Shown: positions 1 through 9,029, counted from the stretch's first letter. The stretch: 34,568 nucleotides of DNA from Synechococcus sp. M44_DOE_062 (GCA_015295985.1 DVDX01000082.1:1-34568); one strand, 5' to 3'. The notes: generated by a model not told the origin, from the sequence alone. Numbers and translations are program-made.

Positions 1-140
1 AGGTTATCTACCTGCTCGGTCAAGCTATCCACCCGGTGAGATAAGCCATCGACGCGCCCCAGCACTTCCCTCTGCTGGTTCACCAAAACTTCTACAACAC
101 GCTCAATCCGGTCTAGCCAATCCTCTGTGGAGGTTGTCAT
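1..140 (-). CDS. Small coiled-coil hypothetical protein, C-terminus cut by window edge
   Basis: An open frame reads leftwards from an ATG at 138-140 to the window edge without a stop, giving the first 46 residues. The N-terminus is acidic (MTTSTEDWLDRIERVVEVL). It is followed by a heptad-like pattern of V and L with repeated VDGLSHRVDSLTEQVDNL-type spacing, which predicts an amphipathic helix or coiled coil. Short proteins of this look, with a WLDR-IER start and a V/L zipper, are common in cyanobacteria and have no assigned function. The downstream gene on the same strand is beyond the edge, so no operon can be judged. I cannot say how long it is or what it does. Start choice is the only ATG in the frame. 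Confidence 0.55.
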   Translation of the reverse strand, partial: MTTSTEDWLDRIERVVEVLVNQQREVLGRVDGLSHRVDSLTEQVDN

Positions 141-224
141 CCAATTGATCTCGTAGGTTCCTAATTTTAAAGTAAACAAACGAACAAGGGATCTTTGTTA
201 GTAAAGACTCTCCAGCCCATCAGG

Positions 225-1406
225 CTAACTTTTATGAGTCTCAGCCGCTTGATCCTGGATAATCCAGGTACGCAGGATTTGAATTTCGTCAGCGCTCAAG
301 TGACCTAGGCGATCGATGCCGGTGCCGTTGCGACGAATATAGGCCAATTCTGGGGATCCACTGCGTCCGATAAAAGATCCGAGGGACTCTCCTTGGGGGT
401 CACTCACAGGAACCCTTGGCGTAGGCTCAGCTCTTTCGCCGCCCTGCGACAACAAACTCAGGGCATCCACTCCCCCTCCATTCGAAGGGATCCCTGTAGC
501 TCGCTGGATGACAGCATGACGAGCTAACCAACGCGGTTTGAGCAACTCGCTATTTTCCGATCCCGGCGTTACGTAACGCATCACTGCAGCATAACTATCC
601 AAAGGGCTGCGCCGCATCCGACCAGCCTGCTGGTGACAACCTACACAACTGGCTTCTAGCAGGGGCTTAATATCCCGCTGGTAGCTGTACTGAGGTTCGG
701 TGCGGAAAGTCAATTCTATAGGCTTTTGTAAATCCAGCTCTTTGGCTGCAGGCAAGAGCATTCTGTAATCGGTGCTGTAGCTGAGTAGCTGTAAAGGATG
801 AAAGATCAGCTCGTTTCCCTGAATGTCAAAGGCCATCTCTACAGGGGGCTGGATCCCAAAGGCCAGGCCTGTTATTCCTGTCGGAAGCTGTCGATCAAAA
901 CGCAGATGGATATTTTGGTCAATTGGGATCCCTCTTTGGCCATTGGAAGGATTGCTGGAGACCAATGTAATTCCATTTGCAAAGGGAGTAGTAAACTCTG
1001 CCTGACTCTGCTGCACCGGTGTTCGCGGCTGCAAAAGAGCTAACGCATCAGGATAGAAAACGGTATGCTGCTCGAATTGAGCGGGGGAGGGGTTTTGCTG
1101 CCAAACGCTGCGAGGCATTCGCACGGTAAATAGAGGGGCTTGCCGATCCCCGGCTTGTCCCAGTACCTCCAAGGTAATCTGCTCCGGCTGCGGTTGCGCT
1201 TGGAATTGTTGCGCCAAAGCTTGCCAAACCAGAGGACGTGATTGCTCGACTAGCTGTGGATAGCTCTGACCCTGTACCGACAGAGAAAGATAATGGGTTC
1301 GCGACCACCCTGTGTCAATCAAAGCCAGCACCCAAGCCAGAACCAAGCTGAGCAGTAGGGATCCCAGTCTCACCCAAAATCGGCAAGAAAAGCTTGACCT
1401 TAGCAT
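225..1406 (-). CDS. Membrane-anchored Ig-like / monoheme cytochrome c protein
   Basis: The 393-residue product has a hydrophobic segment at about residues 13-30 with basic residues before it, so it is exported or anchored with its bulk in the periplasm or lumen. Residues about 145-237 look like a bacterial Ig-like (Big_5-type) domain: an S-x-P-x-x-G start, then a beta-rich stretch ending in LTFRT. It is followed by a small cytochrome c module with one heme site, C254-V-G-C257-H258, in the context DIKPLLEASCVGCH and a later LDSYAAVMRYV segment. That context resembles the PSCyt1-like c-type domains that follow DI-x-PIL-x-x-C-x-x-C-H. Redox role and partner are unknown. It lies 76 bases downstream of pilQ on the same strand and could be the last gene of that operon, but a functional link to pili is only inference. 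The heme site is clear; the Ig-like call is by pattern. Confidence 0.7.
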   Translation of the reverse strand: MLRSSFSCRFWVRLGSLLLSLVLAWVLALIDTGWSRTHYLSLSVQGQSYPQLVEQSRPLVWQALAQQFQAQPQPEQITLEVLGQAGDRQAPLFTVRMPRSVWQQNPSPAQFEQHTVFYPDALALLQPRTPVQQSQAEFTTPFANGITLVSSNPSNGQRGIPIDQNIHLRFDRQLPTGITGLAFGIQPPVEMAFDIQGNELIFHPLQLLSYSTDYRMLLPAAKELDLQKPIELTFRTEPQYSYQRDIKPLLEASCVGCHQQAGRMRRSPLDSYAAVMRYVTPGSENSELLKPRWLARHAVIQRATGIPSNGGGVDALSLLSQGGERAEPTPRVPVSDPQGESLGSFIGRSGSPELAYIRRNGTGIDRLGHLSADEIQILRTWIIQDQAAETHKS

Positions 1407-1482
1407 TTAAATCAAGATGTCTTTATAGGAAGGTAACTAGCTCAACAGGAAGAAAGCAGCTTGCAGCGATAAAGATTTTCCT

Positions 1483-3609
1483 TCAGTCCTCCAAAATTGT
1501 CGGCGTAATTAGGACTACAATTTCAGTTCTCTCATTTATCGTATTTTGCCTACGAAAAAGAGAACCCAGCAGAGGAATCTCAGAAAGCAGCGGAACCCTG
1601 TCAACGGATACTCGATCCTCCTCTCGTATCAAACCTCCCAAAAATAAGGTTTCTCTGTCTTTTAGTCTGGTTTGCAAAGTTCCAACAGAACGCTGGTTCA
1701 GCAAGGTAATTACCGTGCCGTCTGCCAAAGTGATTTGGCTTCCGATAGATGAAATCTGAGGAATGAGATTCAACGTAATGTAGCCGTTGTCATCAATCCT
1801 AACATTTTGAATAAGCAAGTTGACTCCCGCGTTTCCCTTCTCGAAAATAACTACTGACTGGCCTGTTGCAGGATCCGTTTGTATTCTCCTATTGGTAATG
1901 ACTTCCTGACCAACCACAACAGCCGCACCACTGTTATTGGCAACGACTACTTTTGGATCGGCCAATATCTTAGCTGTCCCCGAAGCAATAGATGCATCTA
2001 TACGAGCTGCAAGAGACTGCTGGAGCCGGTTTAAAGTATTAAATACAAGCGAGCCTCCAGTTGCTGGAGCCGGAACCGAACCAACATTAGGAACTGAGGA
2101 TCCCTCGGGTTGGCTAAGAGGAGTTCCACCAAAGGCGGTGTTGTCTCCGGATCCCAGCGCAAAGTTTCCGGATGCACCACCTAATGCAACTCCTAAGTCA
2201 GAGTTGTCGTTAAGGTTAATCTCGATAAACCTGGCGCTAATCAAGACCTGTCGACTTCTGAGATCAATTTGGGCAAGATATGCTGCTATTACATCATGCT
2301 GGGTAGGTGTGGCAACAATAGTCAGTGAATTTGTCCTTGGATCTGCTTGAATGGCCGATTCTTGAGCCAAAGGAATATTTGATGCTTCCAAAATGGCTAG
2401 AATTCTGCTTCTAATTTCACTTGGAGTGACAGCTAGCTGCCTAGCCGTGATTTCAGTTGTTCCAGCTCCACCTGCAGCACCGGCAGCAGTTAAATCAAAA
2501 TTTTGGACATCCTCTTCGATTCTCAGTTGATTGAGTCTGTACGTCTTGACAATCTGCTGACCAACTCCAGGGAGTGTAGTGCCAATGAAAACTGTTTGCC
2601 CCACGCGAGATGCTTGAAGCTCCTTCAAGCGCAAAATAAAGTTAAATGTTTCTTGTAGAGGTGAGTCAGCTACATCTAGGGAAATCGTCAGGTCTGGAGG
2701 CACATCATTGAGAACTACATTAAGCCCAGCTCGACGCACCAGTAGGCTTAAGACATCACCTACAGGAGCATCTCTTAAGGTTAAGGTGATCTTGGCGTTC
2801 GAACCCAAATCAACTGGGGGAGGAGCTGGAATAATACTGCCAACGGCAAGATCTCCAGCCGGGGGAGCCACTGCTCGACCTTGAAACGGAGAAACATCAG
2901 GATCGACAGCCCCTGGCGGCAGTTGGGGTTGGTTAAGCTGGCCCACGGAAGGCACTTGAGAAATCACGGGTGCAGTGGGAACAGCAGGTGTAGGAGGAGC
3001 CGCTTGAGCGGTCTGCGGAGGGGCAGGGTTTTGAGCGACCGGTTGGGGGGCAGGGGCAGAAGCTGTAGACTGAGGAGCAGGAGCCGCGGGCTGAGGTCGG
3101 GTTGGGGATATCGGTTGACTGGGCACTGCAGCCACTGGAGCCGGTGGGGCAGGGGGTAGGCCCTCAAAATCGAAGACCAACTGCGTCGGGCTGCGCCGAG
3201 CCAGCAAGCCTTGGGGAGCTGCTGCAATGCCGGCTATTTCTATCCGCACGCTGTCGTTGCTCAACTGCCGGGCCTCGATAAAGCGCACCCCCGGCAAGGG
3301 AGACTCTTGGCGATAGCGGCCTTGGCTCCCACTCAGTTGAGCATTGGTGATGTCCCCAATCCAAGATTGTCCCTGCTGGGTAAAGAACACCTGTGGACGG
3401 GTGCCCCCTTCCGTGTTGATCTCCAACTGCATGCGGTTGCCGTTGGGCACCAAGCGGATATCTGTGATGCGGCTGAGGCGTTGCGGGTTTGCGGAGGTCA
3501 ACTGTTGAGCGGCTGCCTCCTTGACCCAGCTTTCCAAGGCCAATGGAGGCAAAGACAGGATCAAGCTCAATGCACACCCCCATGCAACTCGACGGTTCAT
3601 CATCCTCAC
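1483..3609 (-). CDS. pilQ: Type IV pilus outer-membrane secretin PilQ
   Basis: PilQ forms the outer-membrane ring through which the type IV pilus passes. The 708-residue product shows the expected order: N-terminal hydrophobic signal (about 8-25), an AMIN peptidoglycan-binding domain (about 44-148), a long Pro/Ala-rich linker (about 150-262), an STN/secretin short domain (about 270-345), an N1-type domain (about 350-450) and the secretin beta-barrel domain (about 450-706), including VPLLSEIPLLGSLFR near the end, a secretin hallmark. The frame opens with GTG at 3609, AGG, then two ATGs at 3603 and 3600; an AAGGAG lies six bases before the GTG, so GTG is favoured. It follows pilO after 257 bases, the only wide gap in the cluster. 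Base composition drops clearly downstream of about 2880, inside the gene. Function is near certain. Confidence 0.95.
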   Translation of the reverse strand: MRMMNRRVAWGCALSLILSLPPLALESWVKEAAAQQLTSANPQRLSRITDIRLVPNGNRMQLEINTEGGTRPQVFFTQQGQSWIGDITNAQLSGSQGRYRQESPLPGVRFIEARQLSNDSVRIEIAGIAAAPQGLLARRSPTQLVFDFEGLPPAPPAPVAAVPSQPISPTRPQPAAPAPQSTASAPAPQPVAQNPAPPQTAQAAPPTPAVPTAPVISQVPSVGQLNQPQLPPGAVDPDVSPFQGRAVAPPAGDLAVGSIIPAPPPVDLGSNAKITLTLRDAPVGDVLSLLVRRAGLNVVLNDVPPDLTISLDVADSPLQETFNFILRLKELQASRVGQTVFIGTTLPGVGQQIVKTYRLNQLRIEEDVQNFDLTAAGAAGGAGTTEITARQLAVTPSEIRSRILAILEASNIPLAQESAIQADPRTNSLTIVATPTQHDVIAAYLAQIDLRSRQVLISARFIEINLNDNSDLGVALGGASGNFALGSGDNTAFGGTPLSQPEGSSVPNVGSVPAPATGGSLVFNTLNRLQQSLAARIDASIASGTAKILADPKVVVANNSGAAVVVGQEVITNRRIQTDPATGQSVVIFEKGNAGVNLLIQNVRIDDNGYITLNLIPQISSIGSQITLADGTVITLLNQRSVGTLQTRLKDRETLFLGGLIREEDRVSVDRVPLLSEIPLLGSLFRRQNTINERTEIVVLITPTILED

Positions 3610-3866
3610 ACCTCACTCCTTCACCCAACCGTGTTCCTGCTTAACCTCACCACGGGTACCTTTGGCCTCGTTCACCCCGTGCTTCCCTAATCAAAGCCGA
3701 AATCTCGGACTTTGCCACTATCTATAGCCGTTTCGGGAGAAATTTTTCCCAGATCTTCGATTCGGCAACACTACCTGTGCTGCATCGGTGGTTATCCCCG
3801 TCTGCTGAAAACCAGAAGGGGATCCCGCACTGGCAGGATCTCCCCCTGAGTCGAAGCATAGCTAGG

Positions 3867-4589
3867 CTATTGGGTAGGTGCTGCCTGTCCTCCTTCAGGA
3901 GCTGCTTGTCCTTCGGGTGCGGAGGGAGCGCCCAACGGAACGTCCTTGTTGTAGATGTAGGCAATCAAATCAAAAGCAGCGTCCAGCTCCCCTGTGTCTT
4001 GAACAGGATTTAAGCTGATGTTGCTCACCCGGAACAGCGTGCGCAGACGCTCTATATCTCCCATCACATTGATCAGCTCTGTGTAGGGACCACGCAGAGC
4101 AACACGGGTGGTTTGCACTTGGATGGCGGGAGCGATGATCCCAGGCACTTCGGGATTGGCCGAAGAGGCTGGAGTCAAAGGAGAAGGGCTAAAGCTGCGC
4201 AACTCGCTGTTGGGCTGTCCTCGCACCAGCCGGCTGAGATCCAGCAGTTGCGTGTCGGCATTCTCGGGGGTAGAGAGCAGGGCACTGATCTGTTCCCGCT
4301 CCACGCGAGCTCTCTCAATCTGGTTGGGCACATCCTGCAAACTGGCAATCTGACCCTGCACCTGCTGCAACTGGTCCTTTCTCTGGGTTACGTCTTGTTC
4401 CAAAGCCTGCACTTCTTCGATCAGAGGGCGGAGTTGGGTGAAGGCCAAAAACCCTGCTGTGCCTAGCCCTATGATCCCGATTAAAAGACCAATCCGAACG
4501 GGGGTCAGCTCCACGCCCAGGAATACCGGCGGCCCTGCCGGGGGAGCCACCAGTTGTTCGTCAGGAAAACCCTCAAGCGACCCAGTCAT
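3867..4589 (-). CDS. pilO: Type IV pilus inner-membrane platform protein PilO
   Basis: PilO pairs with PilN to link the cytoplasmic PilM ring to the PilQ secretin. The 240-residue product has a short cytoplasmic N-terminus, one transmembrane helix at about 33-53, a coiled coil at about 55-105 rich in E, Q and L, and a periplasmic ferredoxin-like domain. The C-terminus is a low-complexity Ala/Gly/Pro/Gln tail (about 218-240), which is unusual but not disabling. Its ATG shares one base with the pilN stop (TGATG), so translation is coupled. Length and order match cyanobacterial PilO. Identification rests on the topology and on position between pilN and pilQ more than on sequence motifs, since PilO is poorly conserved. 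Confidence 0.88.
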   Translation of the reverse strand: MTGSLEGFPDEQLVAPPAGPPVFLGVELTPVRIGLLIGIIGLGTAGFLAFTQLRPLIEEVQALEQDVTQRKDQLQQVQGQIASLQDVPNQIERARVEREQISALLSTPENADTQLLDLSRLVRGQPNSELRSFSPSPLTPASSANPEVPGIIAPAIQVQTTRVALRGPYTELINVMGDIERLRTLFRVSNISLNPVQDTGELDAAFDLIAYIYNKDVPLGAPSAPEGQAAPEGGQAAPTQ

Positions 4590-5296
4590 CAGTTCGCCTC
4601 CACTCGACGCAAAATGCGGATCTTCTCAACCAAGCCTATCGCTCCCCGCTGCTCCAGCTCGCGGGTAAATTCCGGGTCGGGATCTCCCAGGGTACGAATG
4701 GTTACGGTTATGCCGTAGGTAACGCTGGGCTCGGTTACATCTGTGCCGTCCACCCGGGAGCTGCTGTTCAGGACGGCGCTGGTCACAAAGTTGGAATCCA
4801 ACAGGGTGAGCAAAAAGTCGTTCACCAGAGGAAAGTCCAGCGCTCCTCCTTGGATGTTGACAGTATCTCCGGAAGCGCTGATGTTGGTTATCCACACCCC
4901 CTGGCCGGGGATCTTGCGCCGCAGCTCTTCCAAGATGGCCGACCAAGGCTGGACGGATCCCAGAAAAGAGCGGAACCCTTCCGTTTGGGCGCGGATGGTT
5001 TGTAGCTCTTGACTAGCATTCTGCAGTCGGGACAACTCGGCATTGGCTGTGCCAAGCTCGGTGTCGAGGCGATCCCGCTCCGCCCTTAGGGTTTCTCTTT
5101 GGCGGGAAAAGTCACCTTGGAAATACCAAAAAGCTCCCATCGCCACCACAGTAACGGCAATTCCCAGGCCAATGGCCAGGATCCAATCCTGGGATCCCCC
5201 TGCGGCCCCAGCCGCGGCTACCGCCCCTCCTCCTGTTCGAGCTGTGGTGAGGACATCTGGCCTTTCTTTGAGGAAATTGATCTCCGGTGTGTACAT
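4589..5296 (-). CDS. pilN: Type IV pilus inner-membrane platform protein PilN
   Basis: The 235-residue product carries the PilN signature at the start: a conserved INFL(K)ERP element at residues 5-12 (TPEINFLKERPDV), which in the family docks into the groove of PilM. A glycine/alanine-rich spacer follows, then one transmembrane helix (about 38-59), a coiled coil (about 65-105) and a periplasmic domain with the GVWITNISASG strand typical of PilN (Fimbrial_PilN-type). It partners PilO, whose start codon overlaps the pilN stop by one base. It is 60 bases downstream of pilM on the same strand, consistent with a pilM-pilN-pilO unit. Confidence 0.92.
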   Translation of the reverse strand: MYTPEINFLKERPDVLTTARTGGGAVAAAGAAGGSQDWILAIGLGIAVTVVAMGAFWYFQGDFSRQRETLRAERDRLDTELGTANAELSRLQNASQELQTIRAQTEGFRSFLGSVQPWSAILEELRRKIPGQGVWITNISASGDTVNIQGGALDFPLVNDFLLTLLDSNFVTSAVLNSSSRVDGTDVTEPSVTYGITVTIRTLGDPDPEFTRELEQRGAIGLVEKIRILRRVEAN

Positions 5297-5356
5297 CTCT
5301 TTAACCGCCTTGTGCGCTATTCCATCGGTTGGGTTATCTTGCGCTGCCCGCTGCTC

Positions 5357-6475
5357 CTACCTGGTGTCTTCCCGCAACGCCAACCCCAGGGCCACTCCCA
5401 TCGCCGGGCGCTCCTCCAGGGGTAGCTCCATTGAATCTGGCACGATAATGTTGCCAAAGGGATCCGCCAACTCCACTGCCACGCTTAATGACTGAGATAA
5501 GAAGCCATCGATTTGGCCGATGCTCGCCCCAGATCCGGCCAGCAGTACTTTCACCACAGGTGAGCTGCTTTCTGTGCTCGTAAAGAAGTCGATGGAGCGC
5601 TTCAGTTCATCCGCCAAATCGGAGACAACGCGCGTCACTGCTGCTACGCCGGGATTGCTGGGCATCGGCTGTTCTCCTATGGCCAAAACATCGGTGGGGT
5701 TGAGCAAGGGTAGCCTCAGAGTTCGCAACAGGTCGCCGGTGCGGCTAACCGGCAAATTCAGGGATTGGGCCAGCACCTGCCGCATGTGGATGGTGCCGAT
5801 GTTGACGGTGCGGGTAAAGTGTGGGATCCCGTTCACCAAAATGCTGATCTCGCTGCTGTCGTAGCCGATGGAGCTGAGCAACACGGCCTCTTGGGGGCCG
5901 TACTGGGTTAGTTGATCGCGGATGGTGCGAATGAGGGAGAAGCTGGCCAGCTCCACACAGCGCACCTGCAAGTTGGCCGCCTGCAGCACCTCTAGGTAGT
6001 TGTCCACCACCTCCTTGGGGATGGCCGCCAGCAAGACTTCGATGCGCTCAATGCCATCTTGGGAAAGATCGAGACCCAAGGGCTGGTAATCGACATCCGC
6101 CCGATCCCGCGGGTAGGGAATGTAGAGTTCGGCCTCCTGCTCTAAAACCACCCGGCGCAACTCATCGGCAGGCAAATCGGCAGGCAGGCGAATGAGACGA
6201 ACGATGGCCTCCCTTACGGGCACTGCTGTGGCTGCCGGCAGGTTGGTGGGCACTTTGTTTTCATTGAGCAAATTCATCAAGACCAAACCAACCGTGCTTG
6301 GATCAAGGATGCGCCCTTCAATCATCGCCCCTTCCGGCATTTCTACACTGTGGTAGTGGGCCAGACGATAGGAACCATTGCCCTGCTTTTTTAGCTGGGC
6401 GACGGCAATGTATTCGGGGTTGATGTCCACCCCAAGCATGGTCCGGGTTTTGGAACCACCAAGAAAGCTAAACAT
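5357..6475 (-). CDS. pilM: Type IV pilus actin-like ATPase PilM
   Basis: PilM is a cytoplasmic actin/FtsA-fold ATPase that binds the PilN N-terminus and connects pilus motors to the envelope complex. The frame has a phosphate-1-like GVDINPEYIAVAQL strand-turn near the start, LPADLPADELRRVVLEQEAELYIP typical of PilM about 80 residues later, and a phosphate-binding LLAGSGA turn near the C-terminus before GLALR. The open frame runs up to a TTG at 6523 and an ATG at 6514, but the conserved part begins MFSFLGG-x3-TMLGVDI, so I place the start at the ATG at 6475 (372 residues), matching usual PilM length. It is the first gene of the pilMNOQ run. The region 6476-6657 before it must hold the promoter; I see no clear box there. 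Confidence 0.92.
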   Translation of the reverse strand: MFSFLGGSKTRTMLGVDINPEYIAVAQLKKQGNGSYRLAHYHSVEMPEGAMIEGRILDPSTVGLVLMNLLNENKVPTNLPAATAVPVREAIVRLIRLPADLPADELRRVVLEQEAELYIPYPRDRADVDYQPLGLDLSQDGIERIEVLLAAIPKEVVDNYLEVLQAANLQVRCVELASFSLIRTIRDQLTQYGPQEAVLLSSIGYDSSEISILVNGIPHFTRTVNIGTIHMRQVLAQSLNLPVSRTGDLLRTLRLPLLNPTDVLAIGEQPMPSNPGVAAVTRVVSDLADELKRSIDFFTSTESSSPVVKVLLAGSGASIGQIDGFLSQSLSVAVELADPFGNIIVPDSMELPLEERPAMGVALGLALREDTR

Positions 6476-6657
6476 GCCGGGAAACCCCGCCCTTTGCGCT
6501 ACTGCTAGAGGCATACTACCCAATCTACGGGTGGGTTACCACCGATTTGCCCCATTGGCTGCGGGGAAATTCTTGTCTGCCAGGGATCCCGTTCAAGTCC
6601 TGCATGAATCAGGGTTTGCGCGTTTCAAAATCCATGCTGCAAGTGGTGGCCTCCCGA

Positions 6658-7350
6658 TTAACGGATCTGTTGCCGAGCCCACTCACGGAACTGTCGCAGG
6701 GCCGGTATCTCCCCCAGGATCAAGCGTTTCTCCAGAAATTCCTGCAGGATTGAGGCAGGCAAGCCGGGAAAACTGAGGCTTTCTACAACAGGGCAGTAGG
6801 TGTCTCCTTGCCGTTGAAAGTATTGCAGAGTGCGGCCATTGTACTGCCAGATTTCCGGAACCCCCAGTTGGGCATAGATGGGGAAGCGCCGCTGGGAGGG
6901 GTTTGTGATGTCAATTTCGACCACCAAGTCCGGTGGGGGATCGGACGCCAAGTCGATTTCTTCTTTGTGGCGAACAAGAGGCTCGTTTTGGATGTAGTAG
7001 CAGGAGTCTGGCTCTGCGCCCACTTGCAGATCTGGGCGTCGCATTGTCCAGGATCCCAGTTGCCGCAAATTCAGGTTCCACTCTTCTGCAACGGCCACGA
7101 TTAAACTCTCCAAGAATCGGTTGCTGCCCTCATGGGGAGCCAGGGGGGACATGATTTCTAAACGTTCTCTCCAGTAGTGGAAACGGGTGCTGCGGCTCTC
7201 CCCCACCTCTGCCAGCAACTGTTCGAAGGTTTTCCAGCCAATGGGATGGAGAATGACCCGTTCTTCGCCGAGCAGCAGCTTTGGGGATCCTTCCGAATCC
7301 GGTACGGCTTCGGTTGCAGGCGCTATTTCGGAAGTGGAATGGGTAACCAT
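6658..7350 (-). CDS. Uma2-family (DUF820) putative endonuclease
   Basis: The 230-residue product matches the Uma2/DUF820 pattern, a PD-(D/E)XK-fold family present in many copies in cyanobacteria: a W-x-x-FEQLLAEVGESRSTR start, LEIMSPLAPHEGSNRFLESLI, then RRPDLQVGAEPDSCYYIQNE and PPPDLVVEIDITNPS. The last contains the expected E-x-D/K core, here EID. These are followed by Y-A-x-x-GVPEIWQYNGRTLQYF. Biological role of the family is unsettled. The start at 7350 is 25 bases after the kaiC stop on the same strand, so it may be read with the kai operon. That is worth noting but probably accidental, since Uma2 genes are scattered. The N-terminal 25 residues are low-complexity and may not all be translated. 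Confidence 0.85.
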   Translation of the reverse strand: MVTHSTSEIAPATEAVPDSEGSPKLLLGEERVILHPIGWKTFEQLLAEVGESRSTRFHYWRERLEIMSPLAPHEGSNRFLESLIVAVAEEWNLNLRQLGSWTMRRPDLQVGAEPDSCYYIQNEPLVRHKEEIDLASDPPPDLVVEIDITNPSQRRFPIYAQLGVPEIWQYNGRTLQYFQRQGDTYCPVVESLSFPGLPASILQEFLEKRLILGEIPALRQFREWARQQIR

Positions 7351-7375
7351 AACAGCCTTCTATGCAGCTAACTGC

Positions 7376-9001
7376 TCAAAACCCTTCTTCCTCGAGGGCC
7401 TGAACGTTTTGCACAATCCGGGAGAGCTCGTTTTTCTCATCCACATTGATGCGAGTCGGGGATCCGCTGATGATGCGCTCGTAGCCCCGGAAGGAATCGC
7501 GGATTTGGATGCCTGCGTTGGAGATGAGGTACTCGCGGATCCCTTTGTCGTGCCAGGATCCCCGCATCTTGAAGACATTGAGGGCGCGGGCCATCTCTCC
7601 GCGGATCTCCACGTATTGCAGCAGGATGATCGTGTCGGTGATGGTAGAAATATGGGATTCGGTGATGGAATGGGCTCCCATGAATTGGTCGGTGGTGTTG
7701 GTGAAAAAGCCGGTGATCTCCTCTTGCTTGGCCAGGCCGGTTACCCCAATTACAAACTGGCGGAAGGCATTTTGGCTCACCCCCCGTGCCAGCGCCGACA
7801 GGGAGTCAATGGCCATGCGGGAGGGCTTGAAGGCCATCATCTCGGTTTTGATCTTTTGCAGGTGGTCTTCCAGGCCAGCAGATTCTGGGTAGGCGCAGAT
7901 GATCTTGAGGAGGCCCTGCCGCTCAAACTCTTCCAGATCAATGCCCCAGGAGGAGGCGTTGCGGGAAAGCTGCGCCCGCGACTCTTCGTAGGCAAAGAGA
8001 ATGCAGCGTTCCCCATCCAGGCAGCCCCGCTCCAGGAATTTGCTCACCAGCGAGGTTTTGCCCGTGCCGGTGGCGCCGGTGGCCAAAATAATCGAGTCTT
8101 TGAAGAAGCCGCCGCCGCACATTTCGTCCAGCTTCTCGATGCCGGAGGAGACCCGCACGTTGGAGGAGCGCTGCGTCAGTTGCATGGCTCCCAGGGGGAA
8201 GATGTTGATCCCGTCGTTGGTGATGGTGAAGGGATATTCCCCCTTCATGTGGGTGGTGCCCCGCAGCTTCAAGATCTCGATGGTGCGCCGCCGTTTCTCT
8301 CCTTCCAGGATGTTGCGCAGGATCACCACATTGTCGGAGACGAATTCTTCCACGCCGTAGCGGGCGATGGGGCCGTACTCGTCGGTGCGCTCTGTGGTCA
8401 TGACGGTGGTGACATTGGCCTGCTTGAGGCGGGCCGTCAGGCGGAACAGCTCCCGCCGCACCACACCGGCAGGGTCGTACTGCTGAAAGATGGCCGTCAC
8501 CGAGTCGATGGAGACCCGCTTGGCTTTGTATTTACGAATGGCGTACTGGATGCGCTCGATGAGGGCAGACAAATCGAAGTTGCCGCTCACCTCATAGCCT
8601 TCCGGATCGGGGGAGGCGTCTAGGATAAACAGTTGGCCCCTGTCGATGAGAGCTTGCAGATCCCAGCCAAAGCTAGAGGCATTGCGAATGATATCGGCGG
8701 GGGTTTCCTCAAAGGTGACGAAGATCCCCGGCTCTTGATACTTCACAATGCCGTTGTAAAGGAACTGCGTGGCAAACAGGGTTTTGCCGGTACCGGAGGT
8801 GCCACTGACCAAGGTGGTGCGTCCCAGGGGTAGCCCGCCGTGGCTGATGTCCTCAAAGCCCTCGATGCCCGTCTGTTTTTTGGGGATCCCTCGCAGCTCT
8901 GAGAGACCCGCCTGGTGGTTGTCTGGGGTTGGTTCGGTGGAGTCCTCTGCGGCATTGTCCTGTGGCTTTTCTGGCTCAGAAGGCCCCAATGACTGGTTCA
9001 T
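7376..9001 (-). CDS. kaiC: Circadian clock ATPase/kinase KaiC
   Basis: KaiC is the hexameric autokinase/autophosphatase at the core of the cyanobacterial clock. Two RecA-like domains are plain: CI with Walker A GTSGTGKT (67-74) and catalytic E98-E99 (FEETP), and CII with GATGTGKT (309-316) and E339-E340 (YEESRAQ). The phosphorylation loop SHISTITDT gives S452 and T453, the counterparts of S431 and T432 of S. elongatus, with T447 matching T426; the next residue is Glu where S. elongatus has Asp427. The frame extends upstream to 9106, but that would overlap kaiB. The ATG at 9001 has a strong AGGAG/AAGGAGA region and lies 28 bases after the kaiB stop, giving 541 residues. The N-terminus before the conserved IEGFEDISHGG is about 45 residues, somewhat longer than usual and charged. 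The C-terminus ends in an acidic EEEGF tail. Confidence 0.98.
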   Translation of the reverse strand: MNQSLGPSEPEKPQDNAAEDSTEPTPDNHQAGLSELRGIPKKQTGIEGFEDISHGGLPLGRTTLVSGTSGTGKTLFATQFLYNGIVKYQEPGIFVTFEETPADIIRNASSFGWDLQALIDRGQLFILDASPDPEGYEVSGNFDLSALIERIQYAIRKYKAKRVSIDSVTAIFQQYDPAGVVRRELFRLTARLKQANVTTVMTTERTDEYGPIARYGVEEFVSDNVVILRNILEGEKRRRTIEILKLRGTTHMKGEYPFTITNDGINIFPLGAMQLTQRSSNVRVSSGIEKLDEMCGGGFFKDSIILATGATGTGKTSLVSKFLERGCLDGERCILFAYEESRAQLSRNASSWGIDLEEFERQGLLKIICAYPESAGLEDHLQKIKTEMMAFKPSRMAIDSLSALARGVSQNAFRQFVIGVTGLAKQEEITGFFTNTTDQFMGAHSITESHISTITDTIILLQYVEIRGEMARALNVFKMRGSWHDKGIREYLISNAGIQIRDSFRGYERIISGSPTRINVDEKNELSRIVQNVQALEEEGF

Positions 9002-9029
9002 CCCACTCTCCTTGCTCCTACAGCCTGTC

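Noticed and set aside
7187-8623. Plus-strand open frame of 478 codons opposite kaiC
   Set aside because: It lies antisense to the fully conserved kaiC. Its sequence is rich in Gly, Asp and His in a way typical of reverse reading of a GC-rich gene, and it has no family motif.
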